Of a DNA stretch of 64,000 nucleotides, positions 18,690-27,567 are shown in pieces. The DNA lies in assembly GCF_000472965.1 (NCBI RefSeq), contig NZ_AXAU01000025.1:11197-75196 (forward strand), written 5' to 3'. The first letter of the stretch is position 1; the number at the start of each line of letters is the position of its first letter. Made by a program: the position numbers and the translations under genes. Below the pieces are notes generated by a model. It was not told the origin of the DNA. It saw only the letters and a list, made by a program, of their open reading frames with translations, and ran no database searches. The stretch is from Bradyrhizobium murdochi (lineage in GTDB: Bacteria > Pseudomonadota > Alphaproteobacteria > Rhizobiales > Xanthobacteraceae).

Positions 18690-21080
18690 TTATTCGGCAG
18701 CCTTGTTCTCCGCCGGCTTGGCGTGACTGACGCCGCGAATCTTTTCCGACAGGCTGATCAGGAACATCGAGGTCGGCCGCAGGATAAAGAGGTCCGCGAC
18801 CAGCGCTGCGATCATCGAGAACGCGCTGAGCCAGCCGAACAAGCGTAGCGACGGCAGGTCGGAGAACACGGTGACGCCGAGGCCGCAGGCCAGCACCACC
18901 GTGGTCAGAATCAGCGCCGGACCGACCAGCACGGTGGCGCGCTCAACCGCCAGTCCCGCGGTCACGCCCGGCTTGCTCTCCAGCCGCAAGCGGTTGAGGA
19001 AGTGGATGGTGGCGCTCAAGCCGAGGCCGAACGATACCGTCAGCGCGACGACGCTGGCGAATTGCAGCCCCTCACCCATTATCCAGAGCACCGTGCCCGA
19101 TGCTACGACCGGAAAAATGCCGGGCAGGATGCAGGAGAACATCACCACGACCGAGCGGAATGCGAGGCCAATGAAGATCGCGACCAGCAGGAACTCGACC
19201 GTGAGGCCGGCATTCAGCTTCGAAATCATGTTGGCGCTGTTGCGGGCGGCAATCGCCGACAGGCCGGTGACCGCAATCTCGTAACCTGGATGCTCGGCGC
19301 GCACCTTGTCCAGCGCCTTGTCGAGCTTGTCGACCACGGGAAGGATTTCGCTCGAATCGAGATCGGGCACACGTCCTGAGACCACCACCGCATCTTGTTC
19401 GGCCGAGATGAAGCGACGGACCAGATGTTCTGGAATGACGCTGACATATTCCTTCAGCGTCGCGACGTCGGTGCTGCCGGCCTTCTCGGCGAGCCAGCGG
19501 CGCAGCGTTTCCAGCGACCAGACGTTGCCGACGCCGGCCGACTTCTCGACCATCGAGTGGACGTCGGCGATCGTCTTCAAGGTTTCCGGCGCGTAGAGCG
19601 AGGCGCCCTTGGGGAATTCGATCAGCACGTCGATCGGATTGGCACCGGTGAGCTTGGCGTCGAGCCGGCCCGATGCCGCCACCGCCTGCCGCTTGTCCGG
19701 CACCTGGTCGGCGAGCCGGTAGCGCGGCTCCAGCGTGGCGTAGATGTAGCCCAGCGCACCGACGAAGATCAGCGCGATCAGGCTGAACATGCCGGGGCGG
19801 CCGACCATGCGCACCGCAATCCAGTAACAGAAATTGCGCAGCGCCTGCACGCCAGCGTCGGCGCTCTGGAATTTCACCGCAAAAATCTTCTCGTTGCGGA
19901 CGAACAGCACGCCGAATACCGGCACCAGCGACAGCACGGCCACCAGCGCGATGATGGTGGCGGCAAGACCGGCCTCGCCGAATTTGCGGATCAGTTCGGA
20001 ATCGGAGAATTGCAGCGCGATGAAGGATATGCCGGCGGTGCCATGGGTCAGCACGCAGGCCGGGCCGACTATCAGCACGGCATTGGTGAAGGCCTTCAGC
20101 TTGTCCTGGCCGGCAATCAGGCGGTCGCGCGCCGCGAACGTCAACTGCATGGAGTCCGAGAAGCTGATTACCATGATGAGCGGCGTCATCACGTTCAGGA
20201 ACATGTTGAGATTGAAACCGGCCCACCCGAGGCCACCGAGCGCGAGCAGGATCGCGATGATCGGCGGGAAGGCCGCAACGACCATGAACGATATCTTGCG
20301 GAAGAAAATGATCGCGATGATGCAGCCGGCCAGGATACCGAGAATATTGTAGGTCAGCCCGTCGCGCTTGACCGCGTTGCGGATTTCGAGCTGCATGACG
20401 GGAACGCCGGAAAGCTGGGCGTTGAGCCCGCTGCCGGAAAGATCCTCGGCCATGATCTTCCGCATTTCGCCGACCACCGTGCCGAGATCGTTCGAGGAAA
20501 CGACCTTCGGCTCCAGCGACAGCACGATCAGCGCCAGCGTGCCATCCTCGGACAACAGCTTGCCGCGAATGATCTCGTTGGTTTTGACGGTCTCGACGAA
20601 CTTGTCGTAGGCGGCGCCCTGCGGCAGTTCGGGCGGGAACAGCGCGGCCGGCAACTTGCCGGGCTCCGGCGCCTGACGCGCCGAAAACAGCGAGACCAGG
20701 CCGCGCACGCCCTCGACCAGTTGCAGGTCGGTGACCATGTCGCGGATCTTTTCGAGGTTCTCGCGGGCCAGCAGCGTCTTACCCTCGACCACGACCAGCA
20801 CGTCGAATTCGGTCGCCGGAAAGCGCTTGGTCACGGCCTCATATTGCTTGAAGTCCTTGGAATCGGAGCGGAACAACTGGCTCAGCGAGTCGTCGATCTT
20901 GATGCGCTGGATGCCGAAGATCGCTGCCACGATCAGCACCGCGAGAATGACCATGGACAGGATCGGCGCCTTGACCGCGATCAGCCCCATGCGCTCGAGC
21001 CCGAAGGCGATGCTCTTGCCCTGCGGCGGCTCCTCTATGGCTGCGACGTGGACGCGACTTTCCGAGTTCTTGTCGAGCAT
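18690..21080 (-). CDS. RND/MMPL-family exporter, HpnN-like
   Basis: 796-residue inner-membrane protein with the RND/MMPL plan: helix at about 35-55 (VILAVLIVAAIFGI), periplasmic domain, helix bundle with VMTPLIMVISFSDSMQLTFA, second periplasmic domain and second bundle with VALTVSFGLGLSATIHFLNR. It is a different protein from HpnN of the same window but shares its architecture, and it lies in the eutB-hpnP-eutC strand set. The start is put at the ATG at 21080 (MLDKNSESRV), because the 27 residues added by the ATG at 21161 are a basic low-complexity leader. It is a predicted lipid or hydrophobe exporter; the substrate is unknown, with hopanoids a reasonable guess from context. Confidence 0.88.
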   Translation of the reverse strand: MLDKNSESRVHVAAIEEPPQGKSIAFGLERMGLIAVKAPILSMVILAVLIVAAIFGIQRIKIDDSLSQLFRSDSKDFKQYEAVTKRFPATEFDVLVVVEGKTLLARENLEKIRDMVTDLQLVEGVRGLVSLFSARQAPEPGKLPAALFPPELPQGAAYDKFVETVKTNEIIRGKLLSEDGTLALIVLSLEPKVVSSNDLGTVVGEMRKIMAEDLSGSGLNAQLSGVPVMQLEIRNAVKRDGLTYNILGILAGCIIAIIFFRKISFMVVAAFPPIIAILLALGGLGWAGFNLNMFLNVMTPLIMVISFSDSMQLTFAARDRLIAGQDKLKAFTNAVLIVGPACVLTHGTAGISFIALQFSDSELIRKFGEAGLAATIIALVAVLSLVPVFGVLFVRNEKIFAVKFQSADAGVQALRNFCYWIAVRMVGRPGMFSLIALIFVGALGYIYATLEPRYRLADQVPDKRQAVAASGRLDAKLTGANPIDVLIEFPKGASLYAPETLKTIADVHSMVEKSAGVGNVWSLETLRRWLAEKAGSTDVATLKEYVSVIPEHLVRRFISAEQDAVVVSGRVPDLDSSEILPVVDKLDKALDKVRAEHPGYEIAVTGLSAIAARNSANMISKLNAGLTVEFLLVAIFIGLAFRSVVVMFSCILPGIFPVVASGTVLWIMGEGLQFASVVALTVSFGLGLSATIHFLNRLRLESKPGVTAGLAVERATVLVGPALILTTVVLACGLGVTVFSDLPSLRLFGWLSAFSMIAALVADLFILRPTSMFLISLSEKIRGVSHAKPAENKAAE

Positions 21081-21291
21081 ACCCTGTCCAGTTCTCACGT
21101 CGGCCTGTTTGCGTCGCTTGGTTTTTTGTGCAGCTTGGTGGCGCGAATACGGCTTTGCCAACCCCTATCCGATCGGCACTAGCCCTTGAAATCACGCGGT
21201 AAATTAATTCGGCGCCGTTTTACAGGCCCGAACCTGATCCGGCAAGCGCGCGCGGCAGGGCAAATCGGCACGCAAATGTCGAAAATGCGCG

Positions 21292-22086
21292 TTAAGTCTC
21301 TGATTTGCCACACCTGCCGGCACCACTGGCGGCGATCAGCGCGGTTCCGCTTTCGTCCTTCAGCGCCACGCCGGTGACCTGGCGCGCGATGCCTTCACGC
21401 ACCAACCACGCGATCTTGAAGGCGGCCTCATCGTAGCTGAGACCTGCGCCGTGGATATTGGATACGCAATTGCGCTTCTCGTCGGTGAGGCCGCTGCGCG
21501 GCGCAAAGGTCAGATAGGCGCCGAGACTGTCGGGGGCCGACAGGCCGGGCCGCTCGCCGATCAGCATCACCACCATCTGCGCGCCGAGCACGGCGCCGAT
21601 CTCGTCGCCTAGCGCCACGCGCGCGCCGGAAGCGACCACGACATGGTCGCACCGGATCCCGGCCTCCGTCAGGCGCGGAGCAAGATGGCGAACCAGCTCG
21701 ACCGCGTGGACATTGACGGCCGCCGGCGACAGCCCGTCGCCGATCACGATCACAACTCCGTTTGCACCGCCGCCTTGCTTTTCCAGCGCGCGTCGTGAAT
21801 CCGGGTCGAGCATGCGTCCGAGATCGGGGCGGCGCAGATAGTCGCGCCGGTTGCCCGCCTGACTGGAAACCTCACTGACCTCCAGGCCGAGGCCGGCCAA
21901 TCCGGCAACCAGATGCTCCACATCGAACGTGGCATGCACGGCATCGCGGGCGCGTGCGTGGTCGAGGGTGAAGGCAAGCAGCGCGTCGGTCGGCATGCTC
22001 GCGCCGGAGCGGCCGAGCCCGACGCGCGCCGGCGTCAGCTCCCGCAGAGCTTCGAGCGAGCGGGTCGGCGGCGCCGGCGTTTTCAT
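21292..22086 (-). CDS. eutC: Ethanolamine ammonia-lyase small subunit EutC
   Basis: 264-residue light subunit of the adenosylcobalamin-dependent lyase that splits ethanolamine into acetaldehyde and ammonia. Recognisable family segments: TPARVGLGRSGASMPTDALL near 18-37, the DYLRRPDLGRM stretch, GANGVVIVIGDGLSP and LTDEKRNCVSNIHGAGL. Its start is only 6 bp after the hpnP stop, so it is translated from the same message as hpnP. Its partner eutB is on the far side of hpnP, an unusual split. No microcompartment, acetaldehyde dehydrogenase or eutR gene is in the window. Confidence 0.95.
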   Translation of the reverse strand: MKTPAPPTRSLEALRELTPARVGLGRSGASMPTDALLAFTLDHARARDAVHATFDVEHLVAGLAGLGLEVSEVSSQAGNRRDYLRRPDLGRMLDPDSRRALEKQGGGANGVVIVIGDGLSPAAVNVHAVELVRHLAPRLTEAGIRCDHVVVASGARVALGDEIGAVLGAQMVVMLIGERPGLSAPDSLGAYLTFAPRSGLTDEKRNCVSNIHGAGLSYDEAAFKIAWLVREGIARQVTGVALKDESGTALIAASGAGRCGKSET

Positions 22087-22092
22087 GGGCCT

Positions 22093-23679
22093 TTACTCGG
22101 CAGGGACGGAAGCCTCGCGCAGCCGCATCGAATAGTTCGACGCGTTCTGCTGGCCGCCGGACGCCGCACGCGCGAACTTGATCAGATGATGCGCGATCGT
22201 GGCCGAACCGATCAGCCCTTCGATATCGCCGCACCTGAGGCGTCCGATCGCGAACTTCCAAAACACGCGCCTGTAATCGCTGAGCACCCCGACCTGCCAG
22301 AAGATGTTGCGCAGCATGATCAGCGCGCGCCTGATGTTGGGCCAGGTCTTCATCTCGGGCGCGACCGGCACCTTGATCCGGTTGGCGTAGGTGTAGTCGC
22401 ATTGATACTGGTAGCGCGCATAGAGCTTTTCAGGCTGGAAGGCGACCTCCATGCATCGCTTCCAGGAATTGATGACCTGGTCGTAAGGCATCAGAAATTC
22501 GACGTTGGAATCGCGGCTCTCGTCGTCATTGAGGCGCCCCTCGCGCTCCAGCCGGTCCCACAGCGGCGTCTTCGGCAGCGCCTGCAGCAGATTGATCGTC
22601 AGCAGCGGAATCCGCGATTCATCGACGAAGTTGAGCAGTGCGTCCGCCGTGCCCGGCTTGTCGGTGTCGAGACCCATGATGATGCCGGAGACGACCTCCA
22701 TGCCATAGGAATTGATGGTGTGGATGCCTTCGTGGATCGGGACCATCATGTTGTGGTCCTTGTGCATTGCATGCAGCGCGTCGGGATCGGGCGTCTCGAT
22801 GCCGCAGAACACAGTGACGAACCTCGCCTCGCGCATCTTCTCCAGGATCTCGGGCCGCTTGGCGATGTTCAGCGTCGCCTCGCAGGCCAGCCGCACGACA
22901 TAGCCCGTCCGCTTCTGCCATTCGATGAGATGCGGCAGCAGGTCGAGGGTAGCCTTGCGATTGCCGATGAAATTGTCGTCGACGAAATAGATCGTATCGG
23001 TGATGCCGCATTCGCGCATCCTGTCGAGTTCGGCAACGATCTGCTGCGGCGTCTTCAGGCGCGGATTGCGGCCATAGAGCCCGGGGATGTCGCAGAACTC
23101 GCACTGATAGGGGCAGCCGCTCGAATACTGGATGCTGCCGAGCAGGTATTTCTTCACTTCCGCCAGCTCGTAGGCCGGAATCGGAAACTCCGTCATCGAC
23201 AGGCGTTCGCTGGTCGTCAGCACCACCTGCTGCTCGGGACGCGAAGGGTCGCGCGCCAACCGCGCGATCAGTTCATTGGTGGCGTCGCCGAGTTCGCCGA
23301 CATGGAGATAGTCGAACGAGGGATAGTAATCCGGGCACGCGCTCACCGACGGGCCGCCGATCGCGACCGCAAGATCGAACGCATGGGCGCGGCGGCAGAT
23401 GTCGTTCATCTGCTGGCGCTGGATGTGCATGCCGCTGACGAAGACCGCTTCCGCCCATTCGAAGTCTTCCTTGCTGGCGGGGCGAATGTTCTCGTCGATG
23501 AAACGCACCTGCCAGTTTGCCGGGAGATAGGCCGCGATCAGGAGGAGGCCCTGTGGCGGCATGAAAGCCTTCACGCCAGCGGTCAGGGGATAGGCGTATT
23601 CGAACGTGCCGAAAGAAGACGTATAGCGCGGGAAGACGCACAGGATACGCCGTACCGTTCCAATGCCTTCAGCTCTCAT
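22093..23679 (-). CDS. hpnP: Hopanoid C-2 methylase HpnP (B12-binding radical SAM)
   Basis: 528 residues. An N-terminal cobalamin-binding domain (about 10-150, with AVFVSGMHIQRQQ and VAIGGPSVSACPDYYP) precedes a radical SAM domain with the CX3CX2C motif Cys189-Cys193-Cys196 in SSGCPYQCEFCDIPGLYGR. Conserved VDDNFIGNRK and FCGIETPDPDAL follow, and the C-terminal ~150 residues form the extra domain of this methylase class. HpnP adds a methyl group at C-2 of the hopanoid A ring to give 2-methylhopanoids. The start ATG at 23679 follows GAGGAAATTTG. The assignment rests on recalled similarity to HpnP and the hopanoid setting; HpnJ-like proteins are the main alternative. Confidence 0.85.
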   Translation of the reverse strand: MRAEGIGTVRRILCVFPRYTSSFGTFEYAYPLTAGVKAFMPPQGLLLIAAYLPANWQVRFIDENIRPASKEDFEWAEAVFVSGMHIQRQQMNDICRRAHAFDLAVAIGGPSVSACPDYYPSFDYLHVGELGDATNELIARLARDPSRPEQQVVLTTSERLSMTEFPIPAYELAEVKKYLLGSIQYSSGCPYQCEFCDIPGLYGRNPRLKTPQQIVAELDRMRECGITDTIYFVDDNFIGNRKATLDLLPHLIEWQKRTGYVVRLACEATLNIAKRPEILEKMREARFVTVFCGIETPDPDALHAMHKDHNMMVPIHEGIHTINSYGMEVVSGIIMGLDTDKPGTADALLNFVDESRIPLLTINLLQALPKTPLWDRLEREGRLNDDESRDSNVEFLMPYDQVINSWKRCMEVAFQPEKLYARYQYQCDYTYANRIKVPVAPEMKTWPNIRRALIMLRNIFWQVGVLSDYRRVFWKFAIGRLRCGDIEGLIGSATIAHHLIKFARAASGGQQNASNYSMRLREASVPAE

Positions 23680-23811
23680 CAAATTTCCTCAAGGCTGACA
23701 TGAATTTAAGCACGACATTGAAAGTTGGGCCAGAAATTCTTCAATATTGTGGCTGTGACTTCTAACTCGCTTTGGGTTCAATTGGTTGCACGAAAATCTG
23801 CAGGCCGGAGT

Positions 23812-25194
23812 TCAGGCGATCAGCCGCGAGGCAAATTCGGGCAGCAGGCCGGCGTTGCCGACAAGCCGGAAATTGCCGTCCGCGAGGCCTGAGCGGACCA
23901 GCCAATCGTCGAACTCGGGCGCCCGCTTCAAGCCGAAGAGGTCCCGGACGTAGAGCGCGTCATGAAACGAGGTCGACTGATAGTTCAGCATGACGTCGTC
24001 GGCGCCCGGCACGCCCATGATAAAGGTGACGCCGGCGGCGGCCAATAGCGTCAGCAGATTGTCCATGTCGTCCTGGTCGGCTTCGGCATGGTTGGTGTAG
24101 CAGACGTCGACCCCGAGCGGCAGGCCGAGCAGCTTGCCGCAGAAATGGTCCTCTAGGCCGGCGCGTATGATTTCCTTGCCGTCGTAAAGATACTCCGGAC
24201 CGATGAAACCGACCACGCTGTTGACCAGCAACGGATCGAACGCGCGCGCTACCGCGTAAGCCCGCGCCTCGCATGTCTGCTGGTCGACATTGTGATGAGC
24301 GTTGGCCGACAGCGCCGAGCCCTGCCCCGTTTCGAAATACATCAAATTGTCGCCGACCGTGCCGCGACGAAGCGACAGCCCCGCCTCACGCGCCTCGCGC
24401 AGCAGCGCGAGATCGACGCCAAAACTGCGGTTGGCAGCCTCCGTTCCCGCGATCGACTGAAACACCAGATCGACGGGCGCACCCTGCCCGATCAAGCCAA
24501 GCGTCGTGGTGACATGCGTGAGCACGCAGCCCTGCGTCGGGACTTGCAGCCGCGTGATAATGCCGTCGAGCAGCCGCAGCAACTCGCCGATCACGGCCGG
24601 ATCGTCGCTGGCCGGATTGATGCCGATGCAGGCATCGCCCGACCCCAGGAGAATGCCGTCGAGGATCGAAGCGGTAATGCCCTTGGCGTCATCGAAGGGA
24701 TGGTTAGGCTGCAGCCGCACGCTCATCCGCCCCTTCAGGCCGATGGTATTGCGAAAGGCCGAGGTTACCGCGCATTTCTTGGCGATCAGGATCAGGTCCT
24801 GGTTGCGCATCAGTTTTGAGACGCCGGCGGCCATTTCCGGCGTGATCCCGCGCGAGACCTTCGCCAAAGACGCGCTTGTTGCGGCATCGGAGAGCAGCCA
24901 GTCGCGGAAGCCGCCGACGGTCAGCGAAGATATGGCGGCAAAGCCCGGGGCATCATGGCTGTCGATGATCAGCCGGGTGACCTCGTCATCCTCATAGGGA
25001 ATGACAGCCTCGTTGAGGAACTGCTTCAGCGGTACGTCGGCGAGCGCCATTCGCGCTGCGATCATCTGTTCCGCGCTATCGGCCGCGACGCCGGCAAGAC
25101 GGTCGCCGGATCGCGGCGGCGTCGCCTTGGCGAGCAGCTCGCGCAAACCGTCGAACGCATAGGTGGTGGCACCGATGATCTGCCGATAAACCAT
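23812..25194 (-). CDS. eutB: Ethanolamine ammonia-lyase large subunit EutB
   Basis: 460-residue catalytic TIM-barrel subunit of ethanolamine ammonia-lyase; it binds ethanolamine and adenosylcobalamin at the interface with EutC. Family segments: an N-terminal RQIIGATTYAFDGLRELLAK-like start, VLTHVTTTLGLIGQGAPVDL, FETGQGSALSANAHHNVDQQ, and CYTNHAEADQDDMDNLLTLL. It is first in the minus-strand set eutB-hpnP-eutC and is 132 bp upstream of hpnP. No B12 riboswitch was recognised in the upstream region. Confidence 0.96.
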   Translation of the reverse strand: MVYRQIIGATTYAFDGLRELLAKATPPRSGDRLAGVAADSAEQMIAARMALADVPLKQFLNEAVIPYEDDEVTRLIIDSHDAPGFAAISSLTVGGFRDWLLSDAATSASLAKVSRGITPEMAAGVSKLMRNQDLILIAKKCAVTSAFRNTIGLKGRMSVRLQPNHPFDDAKGITASILDGILLGSGDACIGINPASDDPAVIGELLRLLDGIITRLQVPTQGCVLTHVTTTLGLIGQGAPVDLVFQSIAGTEAANRSFGVDLALLREAREAGLSLRRGTVGDNLMYFETGQGSALSANAHHNVDQQTCEARAYAVARAFDPLLVNSVVGFIGPEYLYDGKEIIRAGLEDHFCGKLLGLPLGVDVCYTNHAEADQDDMDNLLTLLAAAGVTFIMGVPGADDVMLNYQSTSFHDALYVRDLFGLKRAPEFDDWLVRSGLADGNFRLVGNAGLLPEFASRLIA

Positions 25195-25641
25195 GCTGAC
25201 CTTCCTGCGCCGTGCCCACTCCGTTGCCTGGCCAGTCTATGCCGGGCGACCGGCCAAGGCTATGCAGCTATCGATCACATCGAGGACTTCCGTGAGGGCC
25301 GCGGATGCTTGCCAATGCGAAGCGTCCTTCGGGAGACGCGGATGCTTCCGTGTGGTGGTATTGCCCGCATCGGCCGTACCAGCCACCTCCAATTGCGCTG
25401 ATATACCAAGGCCCGTTGCAGTCGCACCAACTTGCCGAATTTTCCCGGCGAGGTATTGCACGATATCCAAGTAATCGTTTGAAGTTACTCGATGATTTGC
25501 CTTTAGTTGCAGCTCCACGAACTTCGCGCGTTAAGACATTCTCCACCAAAATTCAGCACATTGCCTACGCTGACGGCATTCACTGGATCCCATCCGGCGT
25601 GCCGATACGGCTGAATCTCCCGTACTTATTTTGGTGGCGCC
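25195..25641. other. 447-bp divergent intergenic region between eutB and a chemotaxis gene
   Basis: Should contain the promoters of eutB (leftward) and the MCP gene at 25642 (rightward). Overlapping short frames on both strands (for example 25237-25518) have no ribosome-binding sites and look non-coding. The ten bases GCGGATGCTT occur twice (25301, 25338). No cobalamin-riboswitch box or clear promoter was identified. Confidence 0.4.
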
Positions 25642-27348
25642 ATGGCATCCCGACTTTCGCTTGCAGCTAAATTGTATTCGATCTTCGCGCTGTTCGCGTT
25701 GCTCGTCGCAGCCATCACGGCCTTGTCCGATTACAACACCCGCCAGAACGCGGCCCTCACCGAAGCGGTCTCGATCGCGAGCCGCGCCGCGCTCAATGTC
25801 GAGCGCATCAATTCGCTGGTCTATGCGGTCGTGATGGAATCGCGCGGCATCTACATGTCGAGCGAGCCGCCGGTGGTGAAGAAATACGGCGACGGACTGC
25901 TCAAGTTCAACGAGCGCATCCTTGATGTCGTGAAGAACTGGGAAACGCTGGTCCAGGCCGACGACGCCCAGCAGTTCGCCACCTTCAAGAAGCGCATCGA
26001 ACAGTTCGTCGACTTCCGCAAGGAGCTGGTTCGCCGCGGCGTCGAGATCAACGGGGCTGCGGGGCGTGAATGGGGCGACAACGACGCCAACCGCCAAGTG
26101 CGCACCGCGCTCAACAAGGATCTCGAGGCGCTCTCCAAGGTCTATGCCGAACGCAGCGGGAGGCTGGCCCAACAGACCGACACCAACCATACGATGGCAT
26201 TTATCCTGACTTGCCTCGGCGTGTTGGCGCTGGTGGTGGTCGTCCTCGGCGTACTGATCATTTCCCGTTCGATCGCGCGCCCGCTCTCGGTCATCACCGC
26301 CACCATCAAGCAGGTGGCCGACGGCGCCGAAGGCGTCGAGGTTCCGCATGCCGAACGCGCCGATGAAATCGGAGCGCTCGCCCGTGCCATCAAGATCTTC
26401 CAGGAAGCGATGGATCGCAACCGCAACCTCAATTCGCAGGTGCTGGAAGATTCCAGGGCGCGTGACGAGCGCACCCGCCACATCGAAGCTTCGGTCGATG
26501 CGTTCCGGGAAGCGATCGGCGGCGTACTGCGCGCGGTCACTGACAATGCCACCGCGATGCGCGGTACCGCCCAGACCATCGCCAGCGTCTCATCGGAAGC
26601 AAGCGGACGCGCGGTGGCCGCCAACGGTGCGACCGAACAGGCCTCCAGCAACGTCTCCGCCGTCGCGAGCGCTGCCGAAGAGCTTTCCGCTTCCGTCGAG
26701 GAAATCGGCCGCCAGGTGCGTCAGTCGGCCAGCGCCGTCGAGCAGGCGGGCCAGCGCACCGAGAAATCGGTCTCCGAGATCGAGGGGCTTGCGGCTGCGA
26801 CCCAGCGCATCGACGGTGTGCTGAACCTGATCCAGGCGATCGCCGAGCAAACCAACCTCCTGGCGCTCAACGCAACGATCGAAGCCGCGCGCGCGGGCGA
26901 CGCCGGCCGCGGCTTCGCCGTGGTCGCCCACGAGGTCAAGGCGCTGGCCGAGCAGACCGCCAAGGCGACCGCCGAAATCGGCCAGAACGTCGGCCTGATC
27001 CAGACGTCGACCAAAACCTCCGTCGAAGCGGTCCGCGAGATCGGCGCCGCCGTGCGCGACATCAACGAGGTGACGTCCATCATTGCCAGCGCGATCGAGC
27101 AGCAGGATGCGGCAACCCGTGAAATCTCGGCGAACGCGCAATTGGCGGCGCAGGGCAACGGAACGCTGGTCGTCAATATCGGGTCGCTCAGCGACGCGAT
27201 CGGCACGACGAGCACTGCGGCGACTTCGGTCCTTACGGCATCCAGCGAACTGACGGCCACGGCCGAAACGCTGTCGCGCGAGGTCGAAAAATTCTTCCGC
27301 AACCTGCGCGCCGATTCGTCCGAACAGCCGCGGCGGACCGGCACGTAG
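25642..27348 (+). CDS. Methyl-accepting chemotaxis protein with helical sensor domain
   Basis: 568 residues. TM1 is about 9-30, a periplasmic helical domain about 31-185 (four-helix-bundle type, rich in Glu/Lys/Ala heptads), TM2 about 187-210, a HAMP domain after it, and a cytoplasmic signalling hairpin. The hairpin tip is AIAEQTNLLALNATIEAARA followed by GDAGRGFAVVAHEVKALAEQ, the kinase-control region of MCPs. It would sit at chemoreceptor arrays and control CheA. The ligand is not predictable. There is no CheB/CheR-binding pentapeptide at the C-terminus. No che genes are near; such orphan receptors are common in Bradyrhizobium. Confidence 0.95.
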   Translation: MASRLSLAAKLYSIFALFALLVAAITALSDYNTRQNAALTEAVSIASRAALNVERINSLVYAVVMESRGIYMSSEPPVVKKYGDGLLKFNERILDVVKNWETLVQADDAQQFATFKKRIEQFVDFRKELVRRGVEINGAAGREWGDNDANRQVRTALNKDLEALSKVYAERSGRLAQQTDTNHTMAFILTCLGVLALVVVVLGVLIISRSIARPLSVITATIKQVADGAEGVEVPHAERADEIGALARAIKIFQEAMDRNRNLNSQVLEDSRARDERTRHIEASVDAFREAIGGVLRAVTDNATAMRGTAQTIASVSSEASGRAVAANGATEQASSNVSAVASAAEELSASVEEIGRQVRQSASAVEQAGQRTEKSVSEIEGLAAATQRIDGVLNLIQAIAEQTNLLALNATIEAARAGDAGRGFAVVAHEVKALAEQTAKATAEIGQNVGLIQTSTKTSVEAVREIGAAVRDINEVTSIIASAIEQQDAATREISANAQLAAQGNGTLVVNIGSLSDAIGTTSTAATSVLTASSELTATAETLSREVEKFFRNLRADSSEQPRRTGT

Positions 27349-27567
27349 CCGGCAGCATCTCCGGTTCGCGCCAAGTGTGAGGAGCCCACGACTTTCGCAA
27401 CGTCGAATCGCCAGGTGCGAGATGAGCTGGATATCGGACATATCGCTGATATGGCAAAATCGACGCGAATGACCCAAACCGGAAGCCGCGCCCGCGCCCT
27501 CCCTAGAATTTCACCTCGGTTCTCCGCTGCTACCGGCTTGCCCGGAACTGAATGCCCCACGGACTGC

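Noticed and set aside
19395..21182. 595-residue plus-strand frame opposite the RND exporter
   Set aside because: His/Arg/Asp/Gln-rich shadow of the exporter gene, typical of the complement of a membrane protein gene.
23680..23811. EcfG-type promoter (GGAAC/CGTT) before hpnP
   Set aside because: Searched because hpnP is stress-regulated in relatives; no convincing pair was found in this gap.
25195..25641. Possible cobalamin riboswitch before eutB
   Set aside because: I looked for the B12-box and paired helices and did not find them; B12 dependence of EutB and HpnP alone is not evidence.
26590..27477. Long minus-strand frame opposite the first MCP gene
   Set aside because: Shadow of the MCP coding sequence; its composition follows the complementary codon bias.
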